A DNA stretch of 64,000 bases from Paraburkholderia phenazinium (GTDB taxonomy: Bacteria > Pseudomonadota > Gammaproteobacteria > Burkholderiales > Burkholderiaceae). A program made the position numbers and the translations under genes. The first letter of the stretch is position 1. Each line of letters begins with the position of its first letter. The stretch is taken from the NCBI RefSeq assembly GCF_900100735.1, contig NZ_FNCJ01000013.1, positions 124,001 through 188,000 of the forward strand, given 5' to 3'. Of the stretch, positions 1 to 8,175 are shown piece by piece. A model generated the notes under the pieces. It did not search any database, was not told the DNA's origin, and saw only the letters and a program-made list of their open reading frames with translations.

Positions 1-2
1 CG

Positions 3-428
3 GACCGCGTCAGCCTAGCCGATACGGTCGGCTATGGCGGCCCCGCGGCCGTGCGCAGCCTGTTCGGCGCGGCCCGCAAGCTGGCTGGCGAGCGCTTCTG
101 GTGCGGCCATTTCCACGACACCCGTGGCCTCGCGCTCGCCAATGTGTATGCCGCGCTGGAGACCGGCGTAGCCCGCTTCGACGCGACTCTTGCGGGTCTC
201 GGCGGCTGCCCGCACGCACCGGGCGCCAGCGGCAATGCCGCCACCGAAGACCTCGCTTTCATGCTGGCCGACATGGGCATTGCCACCGGCATCGACCTGC
301 CTCGCCTGCTGACGCTGCGCGCCAGGCTCGCGCAGTGGTTGCCCGACGAAACGCTGCGCGGCGCATTGTGGCGGGCGGGTCTGCCACAGACCTTTGCCGC
401 CCCCGCCAACGTTCGAATTTCTGCCTAA
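3..428 (+). CDS. Hydroxymethylglutaryl-CoA lyase, C-terminal part (gene starts before the window)
   Basis: HMG-CoA lyase cleaves 3-hydroxy-3-methylglutaryl-CoA (or a related acyl-CoA) to acetyl-CoA and a keto acid. Only about 140 C-terminal residues are inside the window, and the reading frame is open from base 3. The visible part carries the family hallmarks: a SLADTVGYGGP strand, the metal-binding HFHDTRG motif, and the glycine-rich loop GLGGCPHAPGASGN that holds the catalytic cysteine. The next gene, a class III CoA-transferase, starts 20 bp after the stop, so the two are probably co-transcribed. HMG-CoA itself is the default substrate, but (citra)malyl-CoA-type substrates cannot be excluded from the C-terminus alone. 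The family call is secure. Confidence 0.93.
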   Translation, partial: DRVSLADTVGYGGPAAVRSLFGAARKLAGERFWCGHFHDTRGLALANVYAALETGVARFDATLAGLGGCPHAPGASGNAATEDLAFMLADMGIATGIDLPRLLTLRARLAQWLPDETLRGALWRAGLPQTFAAPANVRISA

Positions 429-448
429 GATTTCCGCCTGAGGTTTCC

Positions 449-1600
449 ATGAGCACTCCCAACAACCTTCCGCTCGATGGCGTGCGCGTCGTCGAATTCA
501 CCCACATGGTGATGGGCCCGACCTGCGGCATGATCCTCGCCGACCTGGGCGCCGAGGTCATCAAGATCGAACCGCCCGGCGGCGACAAGACGCGCAAGCT
601 GCCGGGACTTGGCATTGGCTTTTTCCGCTCGTTCAACCGTAACAAGAAGAGCGTGGTGCTCGATATCACGACGCCCGATGGCCACGCTGCCGCGGTTGAA
701 CTGATCGGTCAGTGCGATGTGATGCTGGAGAACTTCCGCCCCGGCTTGATGAGTCAGTTAGGCCTCGACTACGAGAGCTTGGCGAAGCGCTATCCGCGTC
801 TGATCTACGTGTCGCACAAAGGCTTTCTGCCCGGTCCGTACGAGAAGCGCCTCGCGCTCGACGAAGTCGTGCAGATGATGGGCGGGCTCTCGTATATGAC
901 CGGCCCGGCGGGCCGGCCGTTACGCGCCGGCACCTCGGTCAACGACATCATGGGCGGCATGTTCGGCGCCATCGGCGTGCTGGCGGCGCTGCGCGAGCGC
1001 GATACCACCGGACGGGGCCAGGAGGTGCAAAGCGCGCTATTCGAAAACTGCGTCTTCCTCAGTGCCCAGCATATGCAGCAATATTCGATGACCCACGAGC
1101 CGCCGCCGCCGATGCCCTCGCGCGTCTCCGCATGGAGCGTCTACGACGTGTTCACGTTGGCAGGCGGCGAGCAGCTCTTTATCGGCGCGGTCAGCGACAA
1201 GCAGTTCCTCACGCTGTGCGACGTACTGCAATGCCCGGAACTGGCCGCCGAGCCGCAGTTCGCCAACAATGCGCTGCGGGTTGCCGTGCGGCCGGAACTG
1301 CTGGCGCGGCTCGGCGCGATCCTGAAGGACCATCGGGCGGAGGAGCTGTCGCCGAAACTGGAGGCGAACGGCATACCGTATGCGCCGATCGTGCGGCCCG
1401 ATCAGTTGCTCGACGATCCGCATCTGAAAGCGAGCGGCGGCCTCGTGCCGATGGAGACCGAAGACGGCAGCACGACCGACGTCGTTCTGCTGCCGCTGCT
1501 GATGGGCGGCCGCCGCCCGGGCGTGCGCCAGGCGCTCGCCAAAGTGGGTGAGCACACCCAGGAGATTCTCGCCCGGCTAAAGGGGCGTGCCGCTTCTTAA
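449..1600 (+). CDS. CaiB/BaiF (class III) family CoA-transferase
   Basis: Class III CoA-transferases move CoA between carboxylic acids (for example from succinyl-CoA to a dicarboxylate) through an aspartyl-CoA intermediate. The 383-residue protein from the ATG at 449 has the family length. It shows the N-terminal VRVVEFTHMVMGPTCGMILADLGAEVIKIEPPGG-type region (written here only as its type; key parts are LADLGAEVIKIE and GGD), a candidate catalytic Asp138 in the ALDEVVQMMGG segment, and a GTSVNDIMGGM turn. The frame is open further upstream, but that part overlaps the lyase gene in another frame and looks non-coding. Its position between an HMG-CoA lyase and a transporter suggests it activates a free acid for the lyase. 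The exact substrate is unknown. Confidence 0.9.
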   Translation: MSTPNNLPLDGVRVVEFTHMVMGPTCGMILADLGAEVIKIEPPGGDKTRKLPGLGIGFFRSFNRNKKSVVLDITTPDGHAAAVELIGQCDVMLENFRPGLMSQLGLDYESLAKRYPRLIYVSHKGFLPGPYEKRLALDEVVQMMGGLSYMTGPAGRPLRAGTSVNDIMGGMFGAIGVLAALRERDTTGRGQEVQSALFENCVFLSAQHMQQYSMTHEPPPPMPSRVSAWSVYDVFTLAGGEQLFIGAVSDKQFLTLCDVLQCPELAAEPQFANNALRVAVRPELLARLGAILKDHRAEELSPKLEANGIPYAPIVRPDQLLDDPHLKASGGLVPMETEDGSTTDVVLLPLLMGGRRPGVRQALAKVGEHTQEILARLKGRAAS

Positions 1601-1747
1601 CCTGGCACTCGCTTATCGGCAGTCGCACCTTCAACCATACCGTCAGGCATCCTAAAACTAACCCGTGCCGGCGGCTCCAACCAACAAACATTTTGCATGC
1701 GATCGGAGTAAGCGTTGAAGCGCTAACTTCGATCGGGAGGAGACATC

Positions 1748-3184
1748 ATGCAGCCCATCGTCGCGGCACGTACGCACCCGGCCGCCACCCGGCCCGTGGC
1801 CCCTGATGCATCGGCAACCGCGCTGTCTGCCCGCATGGACCGGCTGCCGGTCACACGCTATCTGTGGATGCTGGTGTTCCTGATCTCGCTCGGCGGCTTC
1901 TTCGAGATTTACGACCTGATCTTCACCGGCTATATCGCCCCCGGCATGGTCAAAAGCGGCCTGCTGAAAGCGACCACTGCGAGCTTCTTCGGCTTCGACG
2001 GCGTGGCTGGATTCATCGCCGCTACCTTCGCGGGACTCTTCGTCGGCACCTTCGGACTCGGCTGGTTGCCCGACCGCTATGGTCGGCGCGCGGTGTTCAC
2101 GTTTTCGCTGCTGTGGTACTCGCTCGGCTCGGCGATCATGGCTTGCCAGCACTCGGCGGAAGGACTGGTGGTGTGGCGCTTTATCACCGGCATAGGTGTG
2201 GGCATCGAAATCGTCACCATCGACAGCTATATCACCGAACTCGTCCCGCAGCAGATGCGCGGCCGCGCCATGGCCTTCAACCAGGCGGTGATGTTCAGTG
2301 CCGCGCCTGTGGCGGCGATTCTGTCCTGGTGGTTGGTGCCCACGACGCTATTCGGCATAGACGGCTGGCGCTGGGTGGTGCTGGCCGGCTCAGCGGGCGC
2401 GGTAATCGTCTGGCTGATTCGCCGGGCCGTGCCGGAGAGCCCACGCTGGCTCGCGCTGCAAGGCCGCGTGAGCGAAGGCGACGAGGTCGTGCAGACGATC
2501 GAAGCAGCGGTGGCGCGGCAATCGGGAGCCGCGCTGCCCGCACCACCGCCGGTCGCCGAGCAGCCGCGGCGCGCCACCGCGACGTTTGCGCAACTGTGGC
2601 AACCGCCCTATCGCTCACGCCTGATCATGTTGATTGTCTTCAACTTCTGCCAGGCAATCGGTTACTACGGCTTCGCCAACTGGGTGCCGACACTGCTGAT
2701 CGGCCAGGGCATCACAGTGACGAAGAGCCTGCTTTACTCGTTCGTGATTGCCATCGCATTGCCGGTCGGACCGCTCATCGCCATTCTGTACGCCGACAAA
2801 GTGCAGCGTAAATGGCTGATCGTCGGCGCGGCGCTTGCCGTGATCGTGTTTGGGCTGCTGTTCTCGCAGATGCGAAGCGCGCTTGCGCTGATCTTGCTCG
2901 GCGTGCTCATCAGTCTCGCGGGTCAGACCATCTCGGTGTGCTATCACGCCTATCAGGCCGAGCTGTTTCCCACCGGGGTACGCTGTCGCGCCAATGGCTT
3001 CGTCTATTCGGCAAGCCGCGTGGGCGCGATGATGTCGGGCTTTACCATTGCCTTCCTGCTGCGCGACTTCGGCGTGGTGGGTGTGTTCCTCGGCGTAACG
3101 GTGTGCATGTTGGTCGTGGCGCTGGCGGTCGGGGTGTTCGGGCCGCGGACCAATGGGCTGCGGCTGGAAGAAATTTCGCATTGA
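1748..3184 (+). CDS. MFS transporter (metabolite:H+ symporter type)
   Basis: This is a 478-residue, about 12-helix inner-membrane transporter of the major facilitator superfamily. The loop after helix 2 carries the MFS motif as GWLPDRYGRRAVF. There is a hydrophilic Ala/Pro-rich central loop (about residues 240-285) and a TGVRCRANGF segment in the second half that resembles the PTGxR motif of sugar/organic-acid symporters. The start at 1748 is supported by a strong GGGAGGAG ribosome-binding site just upstream. It follows the CoA-transferase after 147 bp, so it may have its own promoter while still serving the same pathway. An organic acid, possibly the substrate of the upstream enzymes, is the most economical guess. 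Specificity cannot be read from the sequence. Confidence 0.88.
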   Translation: MQPIVAARTHPAATRPVAPDASATALSARMDRLPVTRYLWMLVFLISLGGFFEIYDLIFTGYIAPGMVKSGLLKATTASFFGFDGVAGFIAATFAGLFVGTFGLGWLPDRYGRRAVFTFSLLWYSLGSAIMACQHSAEGLVVWRFITGIGVGIEIVTIDSYITELVPQQMRGRAMAFNQAVMFSAAPVAAILSWWLVPTTLFGIDGWRWVVLAGSAGAVIVWLIRRAVPESPRWLALQGRVSEGDEVVQTIEAAVARQSGAALPAPPPVAEQPRRATATFAQLWQPPYRSRLIMLIVFNFCQAIGYYGFANWVPTLLIGQGITVTKSLLYSFVIAIALPVGPLIAILYADKVQRKWLIVGAALAVIVFGLLFSQMRSALALILLGVLISLAGQTISVCYHAYQAELFPTGVRCRANGFVYSASRVGAMMSGFTIAFLLRDFGVVGVFLGVTVCMLVVALAVGVFGPRTNGLRLEEISH

Positions 3185-3338
3185 CGGTGGGCTAAGGGCA
3201 GCCGGCCGTCGCCCTCGGCGACAAAATTTATTCAGACCGTGTCGATTCCCGGTCGGCTCGCTCGTCGTGGTGATGAAGCCCTGCTGAAAACAGCCGGAAC
3301 TTCCGATTCATCAACCCGCCCATCCGAGGAGCGACACC

Positions 3339-3806
3339 ATGTCTGCAGCCGCTGTAAAACCGATTCCGGAAGGAATGCACTCGCTGACCCCGCATCTGAT
3401 TTGCGCCGGCGCCGCTGAAGCGATCCGGTTCTATGCCGAAGCGTTCGGCGCCGTCGAACAGTTCCGCCTGCCCGGGCCGGAAGGCAAATTGATGCATGCA
3501 TGCCTGAAAATCGGCGATTCAATGCTCATGCTGGTCGACGAAATGGCCGGCTGCGGAATGCTCGGACCGCGCGCGCTGAAAGGCTCGCCGGTCGCGATTC
3601 ACCTGTACGTGACGAATGTCGATGCCGTGGTCGAGCAGGCGGTCAAGGCCGGCGCCCGCGTCACGATGCCCGCCGCCGACATGTTCTGGGGCGACCGCTT
3701 TGCCCAGCTCGAAGACCCGTTCGGCCACCGTTGGTCCGTGGCGACGCATCAACGCGATGTGTCGATGGAGGAGATGCAGGAAGCCGTACGCGCGATGGAG
3801 CACTGA
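3339..3806 (+). CDS. VOC-superfamily protein, PhnB/glyoxalase-like
   Basis: A 155-residue vicinal-oxygen-chelate fold protein of the PhnB-like type. It has the paired beta-alpha-beta-beta-beta pattern: first half IPEGMHSLTPHLICAGAAEA followed by an FYAEAFGAVE helix, then a second half ending in FWGDRFAQLEDPFGHRWSVA, the usual signature of this group. A GAGGAG ribosome-binding site precedes the ATG. Members bind small ligands or metals, and many have no assigned reaction. A distant paralogue lies at 55965-56381. The gene stands alone and converges on trpS; a hairpin lies between the two. Family confident, function unknown. Confidence 0.85.
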   Translation: MSAAAVKPIPEGMHSLTPHLICAGAAEAIRFYAEAFGAVEQFRLPGPEGKLMHACLKIGDSMLMLVDEMAGCGMLGPRALKGSPVAIHLYVTNVDAVVEQAVKAGARVTMPAADMFWGDRFAQLEDPFGHRWSVATHQRDVSMEEMQEAVRAMEH

Positions 3807-3824
3807 TGACCGTGCCGACGCCCG

Positions 3825-3857
3825 AACCTGCGGACACGGAGGGCGTGCCCGCAGGTT
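3825..3857. terminator. Hairpin between convergent VOC gene and trpS
   Basis: AACCTGCGG and CCGCAGGTT form a perfect 9-bp outer stem, extended inward by CACG/CGTG after one mismatch, around a GAGGG loop. There is no U-tract on either strand, so it is a terminator-like hairpin rather than a textbook intrinsic terminator. It sits exactly where the two convergent genes end. Confidence 0.45.
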
Positions 3858-3884
3858 GCTCGCAGGGTGCTTTAACCCAAAGGT

Positions 3885-4919
3885 TTAACGCGTTACGGCA
3901 TCGAACGAAAACGTGCCGAGCGCCGCGCGCACTTCGTCGAGCGTGGCCTGGGTAACGGCTTTCGCCCGTTGCGTGCCTGCGCGCAGCACGTCGAACACAT
4001 AGCCCGGCTCGCGCGCGAGCTGTTCGCGCCGCTCACGGATCGGCGCGATCAATGCCTGCAACTGCTCTTCGAGGCGGCGCTTGACCACCATATCGCCGAG
4101 GCCGCCTGCTCGGTACTCCGCCTTCAGGCGCTCGACGGTGGCACGATCTTCGTCGAAGGCATCGAGGTAGGTGAACACCATATTGCCCTCCACCGTGCCC
4201 GGGTCGGACGCGCGCAGATGGTTCGGATCGGTGTACATGCTCTTGACCGAATCGCGGATCGCGTCGGCGGAGGACGACAGCGGAATCGAGTTGCCCTGCG
4301 ACTTGCTCATCTTGGCTTTACCGTCGACGCCGGGCAGCCGGCCCATGGTCGGAATCAACGCCTCGGCTTCCGGCAGCACGTCCTTGCCGACTTGCCGGTT
4401 GATGCGGCGCACGATTTCGTTGGTCTGCTCGATCAGCGGCGCCTGGTCTTCGCCGACCGGTACGACGTGAGCCTTGAAGCCGGTGATATCAGCCGCTTGC
4501 GCGACCGGGTAACAGAGAAAACCCGCCGGGATATCGCGGCCGAACCCGCGCGCCTGAATTTCGTCCTTGATCGTCGGATTGCGCTCGAGGCGTGCGACGG
4601 TCACAAAGTTCATATACAGCAGAGTCAATTCGGCCAGCGCCGGCAGCGCCGATTGCACCGCGATGGTGGTCTTTTGCGGGTCGATGCCGACCGCCAGATA
4701 GTCGAGCGCGACCTCCAGGACGTTACGGCGCACCTTGTCGGGGTCATGCGCGTTGTCGGTCATGGCTTGGGTGTCCGCGACCAGCACGAACTGCTGATGC
4801 GTTTCCTGCAGTGCCAGACGCGTTTTCAGCGAGCCGACGTAGTGGCCCAGGTGCAGCGCACCGGTGGGACGGTCGCCGGTCAGGACGGTACGGCGCGGGG
4901 AAGAGGTGTTGTCTTGCAT
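3885..4919 (-). CDS. trpS: Tryptophanyl-tRNA synthetase
   Basis: Class I aminoacyl-tRNA synthetase that charges tRNA-Trp with tryptophan in the cytoplasm. The chosen start (ATG at 4919) gives 344 residues, the normal bacterial length. The ATP-binding motifs are clear: [18 protein letters not shown] near residue 15 (HIGH-type) and [10 protein letters not shown] in the middle. The frame stays open to 4976, but the extra 19 residues do not look like the family and the ATG at 4919 places the motif correctly. It appears monocistronic. The next gene on the same strand is 274 bp upstream. Confidence 0.95.
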   Translation of the reverse strand: MQDNTSSPRRTVLTGDRPTGALHLGHYVGSLKTRLALQETHQQFVLVADTQAMTDNAHDPDKVRRNVLEVALDYLAVGIDPQKTTIAVQSALPALAELTLLYMNFVTVARLERNPTIKDEIQARGFGRDIPAGFLCYPVAQAADITGFKAHVVPVGEDQAPLIEQTNEIVRRINRQVGKDVLPEAEALIPTMGRLPGVDGKAKMSKSQGNSIPLSSSADAIRDSVKSMYTDPNHLRASDPGTVEGNMVFTYLDAFDEDRATVERLKAEYRAGGLGDMVVKRRLEEQLQALIAPIRERREQLAREPGYVFDVLRAGTQRAKAVTQATLDEVRAALGTFSFDAVTR

Positions 4920-5193
4920 AAACGGGCTCTTTTGAAACACCGCTGCAGGACAAGCTAACCGGGAATACAGCACCATGTCAGCCGGACTGCAGCGGCCATG
5001 GTCGTAGTAAAGACGTGACGATGCCGCTCTTTCAGGAGCGCCACCAAGCGTGAAGCAGGGAAAGGTTCATCGGGTACATGGCGTAAGGATGCCATATCCG
5101 GGCGGGGGTTGCCAATGAGGGGGCAATCGCGACACGGCTAACGGGTGCGACTTCGCGCCAGCGAAAATACCTGGTCAATCAATGGGCATGCTG

Positions 5194-5457
5194 CTACGCC
5201 GCCCTCACCTCGGCCAACAGTTCCGGATGCCGGTCCAGCACCTTGAGCAGTTTCACCAATGCCAACGGAGGCTTGGTCTTGCCGTTTTCGTAACGCGAGA
5301 AAGCATTGATGCCACCGCCGAAGATCTCGGCAGCTTCACGCTGGTCCAGTGCAAGTTTCTTACGAACGCTAGCAATGAAGGCTGGATCGACGGTCGATGC
5401 ATTGACCTGCTTGTTGAACTCGAGCATCGCCGCACTGGTACGAGCCGATTCGGCCAT
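5194..5457 (-). CDS. MqsA-type antitoxin remnant: DNA-binding domain only
   Basis: The 87 residues align without gaps to the C-terminal half of E. coli MqsA (from about residue 47 of 131). They include VRKKLALDQREAAEIFGG and the recognition helix GGGINAFSRYENG, in which the Asn and Arg that contact DNA in E. coli MqsA (N97, R101) are conserved. The N-terminal zinc domain with its two CxxC pairs, which neutralises the toxin, is missing. The 5' end is fused by deletion to the beginning of mqsR in a different frame. An internal ATG at 5457 could still allow translation, but no good ribosome-binding site precedes it. If made, it could bind the operator at 5665-5679 but should not bind MqsR through the lost domain. 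Confidence 0.75.
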   Translation of the reverse strand: MAESARTSAAMLEFNKQVNASTVDPAFIASVRKKLALDQREAAEIFGGGINAFSRYENGKTKPPLALVKLLKVLDRHPELLAEVRAA

Positions 5458-5462
5458 GTCCA

Positions 5463-5657
5463 GCGATGATCGCCGTACGTCGTCATACTCTTATAGAAGT
5501 CGGTCGAGGTCAGCGCCATGAGGACACTGAGTATCCCGTCGAAGTCGAATCCTAGCGCACCGCCGCCTGCCAGCGCCGAGACGGTTGAGCGCACCTTCTT
5601 TGCCTCGATCCATGCTTTGACGACGGACAGCTTGCAATGTGGTGTGCTCTTTTCCAT
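5463..5657 (-). pseudogene. mqsR: mqsR toxin fragment (first 65 codons)
   Basis: Reading from the ATG at 5657, the first 64-65 residues align gap-free with E. coli MqsR, a translation-dependent mRNA interferase. It starts MEKSTPHCKL and continues through LGFDFDGILSV to STDFYKSMTTYGDH. The active-site Lys56 equivalent is present, but the rest of the active site (the Gln68 and Tyr81 equivalents) is gone because the sequence jumps directly into the mqsA coding region in the +1 frame. The toxin frame then runs meaninglessly to a stop at 5253. About 240 bp (33 toxin codons, its stop and 46 antitoxin codons) appear deleted. This toxin must be inactive. Confidence 0.8.
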
Positions 5658-5664
5658 GGAATAT

Positions 5665-5679
5665 TAACCTAGTTGGTTA
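5665..5679. promoter_or_regulatory. MqsA-type operator (TAACC-N5-GGTTA)
   Basis: A perfect 5-bp inverted repeat TAACC-TAGTT-GGTTA lies 8-22 bp upstream of the mqsR start codon. The arms and spacing are the same as in the E. coli mqsRA operator (TAACC-N5-GGTTA, from memory). This supports the identity of the locus and implies that the autoregulatory site outlived the toxin. Confidence 0.7.
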
Positions 5680-5950
5680 GTTCCAGTGGATGCTTTCCCC
5701 TCTCAGTTGAGATCAGGCGTCCCCTTCCCGTTCGCGCATGACGTCTTCCGCCAACGTCCTGGTTATGTGGATTTCATCCGCCACAGCGCTAACAGGCCGT
5801 CACTTAACGTCAACTACCGGCCCGATTAAATTACCAAGGAGACCATAGAAAATTTTTGATCGGAAAGTGCATCCCGAAATTGAATCTGACGAGAGACATC
5901 AACGTCCTCGCGGACGGCGATATCTTCATGGCAGCAAGGGGGGAAGTGAC

Positions 5951-5974
5951 GGCCCGATGGTGACGCATCGGGCC
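5951..5974 (-). terminator. Hairpin downstream of the small membrane protein gene
   Basis: GGCCCGATG and CATCGGGCC form a perfect 9-bp stem with a GTGACG loop, 19 bp past the stop at 5993. The U-tract is weak, so this is a terminator-like structure. Confidence 0.42.
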
Positions 5975-5992
5975 CGGGGGAGCGGAGAACAA

Positions 5993-6217
5993 CTACGAGA
6001 AAAACGCAAACGGCAGCGTAGCCGCCAGATAAATCGCCAGCCCCGTCGACGGCAGGCCGGCAGAAATCGCGACGATCGCCAGCACGCTAGCCGTAACCGT
6101 CAGCACGAGCAGACGTATGCGGCGAGCACGCCGCGCCGTCAACGCCTCGCAGCGTTGCAACGCCGGCAAGTCCTCGGATGCCGGTGAGACATGCTGACCG
6201 ATATTCGTTCCTGCCAT
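5993..6217 (-). CDS. Small membrane protein, unknown function
   Basis: A 74-residue protein starting MAGTNIGQHVSPASED, with a basic stretch (TARRARRIR) followed by a hydrophobic segment (LLVLTVTASVLAIVAISAGL) and a second short one at the C-terminus (GLAIYLAATLPFAFF). It is probably a one- or two-span inner-membrane protein with a cytoplasmic N-terminus. A GAGG ribosome-binding site lies 7 bp before the ATG at 6217, and a hairpin follows the stop. The frame is open further upstream but that part is basic, cysteine-rich and unlike a protein. I do not recognise a family. Confidence 0.5.
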   Translation of the reverse strand: MAGTNIGQHVSPASEDLPALQRCEALTARRARRIRLLVLTVTASVLAIVAISAGLPSTGLAIYLAATLPFAFFS

Positions 6218-6398
6218 GATCGTGCCTCGTCGATTGATCCGCCGATTCTGGCACCGCCGGCATATCGGATTTCTAAATAGCGCGCAGTGAAATGCAAAGG
6301 AAACGTATAGGACAGCCACATGCCACAACGAAAGCCGCGGCGGCCCAAACGACCAAGGCAACGGCCAGGGCCGAGGCCACAGCCACGCTCACGCCAAC

Positions 6399-7229
6399 TC
6401 AAACCACCGGCGCAACAAACGGCTCGGCCTCCGGCGCGCAATGCACATTGAATCCGATCAGCTTCGCCGGACCAAACGTGTTGCTCAACGCCACGTCCGC
6501 AGCATCACGCCCGCGCGCCATCAGCACCCTGCCCGTGCGCGGCACGTTATTACGCGGGTCGAAGGTCTGCCAGGTCCCACCCAGATAAGCCTCGAACCAC
6601 GCAGCAAAATCCATCGCGGAATGCGGCGGTGGCACGCCGACATCGCTGATATAGCCGGTGCAATAGCGCGCCGGAATATTCATCGCGCGGCACAGGGTCA
6701 CGCCCAGATGCGCAAAATCGCGGCACACGCCGGTGCGCTCGTGCCAGGCCTGCCAGGCGGTTTTGGTCGGCCGTGCGTGGCCGTAGCCAAACACAATATG
6801 ACGGTGCACGAAATCGCAGATGGCCTGCACGCGCTCGCGGCCGAGCGGCGTCTTGCCGAACAGGCGCCATGCGAGATCGGACAGCAGATCGGTTTCGCAA
6901 TAGCGGCTGCCGAGCAGGAAGATCAACGTTTCGCTGGGCAGTTCCTCGACCGGATGCTGGTAGCCGTTCGCCTCGACCGTTTCGGGCTCGGGGGAAATCT
7001 CCAGCACCGCCGTAGTCGACAGCGCAATGCGCCCCGCCGGCGCCACAATGCGGCTGCACAGATTGCCGAAACTATCGCGGTACTGCGTGATCGGCACCGG
7101 CGGATCGACCTTCAGCACATCGGCGCTCAGCACATCCTGCACGCGCGAGTAATGCGTATTCAACATCAACAGCATCGGAGTGGCTTGCTCACACTCGTAG
7201 ACCAGATCGTAACCAACGCGCAATTTCAT
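6399..7229 (-). CDS. Transglutaminase-like protein with Ala in place of the catalytic His
   Basis: A 276-residue protein with an N-terminal beta-rich domain typical of bacterial transglutaminase-like proteins and a C-terminal papain-like core. The core shows the nucleophile motif GVCRDFAHL (Cys169) and the Asp motif TFDPRNN. The position that is His in the usual HAW motif reads MDFAAWFEAYL, so Ala209 sits where the general base should be. It may therefore be a non-catalytic member or use another residue; some subfamilies may share this change. It lies 28 bp downstream of a paralogue with a complete triad (7258-8175), so the two probably form an operon. The substrate is unknown; members are often proteases or peptide cross-link enzymes. 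Confidence 0.85.
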   Translation of the reverse strand: MKLRVGYDLVYECEQATPMLLMLNTHYSRVQDVLSADVLKVDPPVPITQYRDSFGNLCSRIVAPAGRIALSTTAVLEISPEPETVEANGYQHPVEELPSETLIFLLGSRYCETDLLSDLAWRLFGKTPLGRERVQAICDFVHRHIVFGYGHARPTKTAWQAWHERTGVCRDFAHLGVTLCRAMNIPARYCTGYISDVGVPPPHSAMDFAAWFEAYLGGTWQTFDPRNNVPRTGRVLMARGRDAADVALSNTFGPAKLIGFNVHCAPEAEPFVAPVV

Positions 7230-7257
7230 CGAACCGCCCTTGCCTTACTCAGGATCA

Positions 7258-8175
7258 TCAAACATCTTCTGTCACGCGGACATCCACTTGCAGGCCACGG
7301 AACGAATGCGCCGCGCCATGCCACGTGCCCCACAGCGGCAACGCCTGGTAGTAGTTCCAGGCCACCGCCACCCGAATCAGATGGCGGTTGCCGATAATGC
7401 TGTTGGTCGGATCGAAATCGACCCAGCCTGCTCCCGGCAGGTAAATCTGCAGCCACGCATGCGTGGCGCCACCGCCGAGCGTCGTGTCGAAATCGGGCAC
7501 GAAGATATAGCCGCTGACGAAGCGCGCGGCGAGTCCGAGCGAGCGCACCGCGTCCATCATCAACACCGCAAAATCGCGGCAACTGCCGCTGCGGTGGCGC
7601 AAGGTATCGGCCGGACGGTAGACGCCCTTTTCCGAGCGCCGCATATAGCGAAAGCCGCTCTTGATCTCCTGGGTCATGGCCCGCAGCATCTTCATCGTGC
7701 TGGTCGGCCCGAGCGGCGCGAGAAAGCGGCGCGCCCACTGATCCACTTCGCCATCCGGGTATTGACGGCTGCGCGCATTCACGAGATCCGACGCTTCCTC
7801 GTTGGTGTACGCGAAGGGCCACGTCGCCGCGTAGGGTTCGAGCGCATAGTCGGGCAGCGGCGACTCGTAGTGCTCAAGGGTCACCTCGCTGTCGAACTGC
7901 AGCTCGGCCGCCTCGCCGCTAAAGCGGGCCACCGCCACCGAATTGTCGAACACGTCATGCAGCCAGTGCAGCCGCGCCGGCGTCGGCGTGATGACCAGTT
8001 GGGTGGCAACGACGCGAACGTCGTGCCCCGAGCGTGGCCGGAACATCATCCGGTGTTCGCCGAAGCGCACCGGCTCCGAATACCGGTAGACACTGACGTG
8101 CCGCACGGTCAAACGCTGCGGCTCGATCTTCTTGCTAGCCGCCTGGAGCAACTCGATGGTCACGTTACCGCCCAT
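7258..8175 (-). CDS. Transglutaminase-like (papain-fold) protein, complete triad
   Basis: A 305-residue transglutaminase-superfamily protein. After a beta-sandwich-like N-terminal region (RLTVRHVSVYRYSEPVRFGE), the core has Cys199 in GSCRDFAVLMMDA, His239 in GATHAWLQIYL and Asp in WVDFDPTN, the expected Cys-His-Asp triad. No signal peptide is seen, so it is probably cytoplasmic. I chose the ATG at 8175, which has AGG 5 bp upstream; an ATG at 8208 and a GTG at 8163 are alternatives. It is transcribed together with the downstream paralogue. Members of this group often sit beside alpha-E and circularly permuted ATP-grasp genes, which are absent here. Confidence 0.87.
   Translation of the reverse strand: MGGNVTIELLQAASKKIEPQRLTVRHVSVYRYSEPVRFGEHRMMFRPRSGHDVRVVATQLVITPTPARLHWLHDVFDNSVAVARFSGEAAELQFDSEVTLEHYESPLPDYALEPYAATWPFAYTNEEASDLVNARSRQYPDGEVDQWARRFLAPLGPTSTMKMLRAMTQEIKSGFRYMRRSEKGVYRPADTLRHRSGSCRDFAVLMMDAVRSLGLAARFVSGYIFVPDFDTTLGGGATHAWLQIYLPGAGWVDFDPTNSIIGNRHLIRVAVAWNYYQALPLWGTWHGAAHSFRGLQVDVRVTEDV

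Larger units (their letters stand above)
5658..5992. other. Gene-free region upstream of the mqsRA remnant
   Basis: This 335-bp gap holds the MqsA-type operator at one end and a 9-bp hairpin (5951-5974) at the other. The middle (about 5780-5880) is AT-richer than its surroundings. No open frame or RNA family is recognisable. Confidence 0.5.

Noticed and set aside
101-448. Upstream extension of the CoA-transferase frame back to 101
   Set aside because: It overlaps the HMG-CoA lyase gene in another frame, is Arg-rich and does not resemble the family; the ATG at 449 is the natural start.
3871-3895. TTTAACC...GGTTTAA near the trpS stop as a terminator stem
   Set aside because: The arms are not reverse complements (TTAAACC would be needed).
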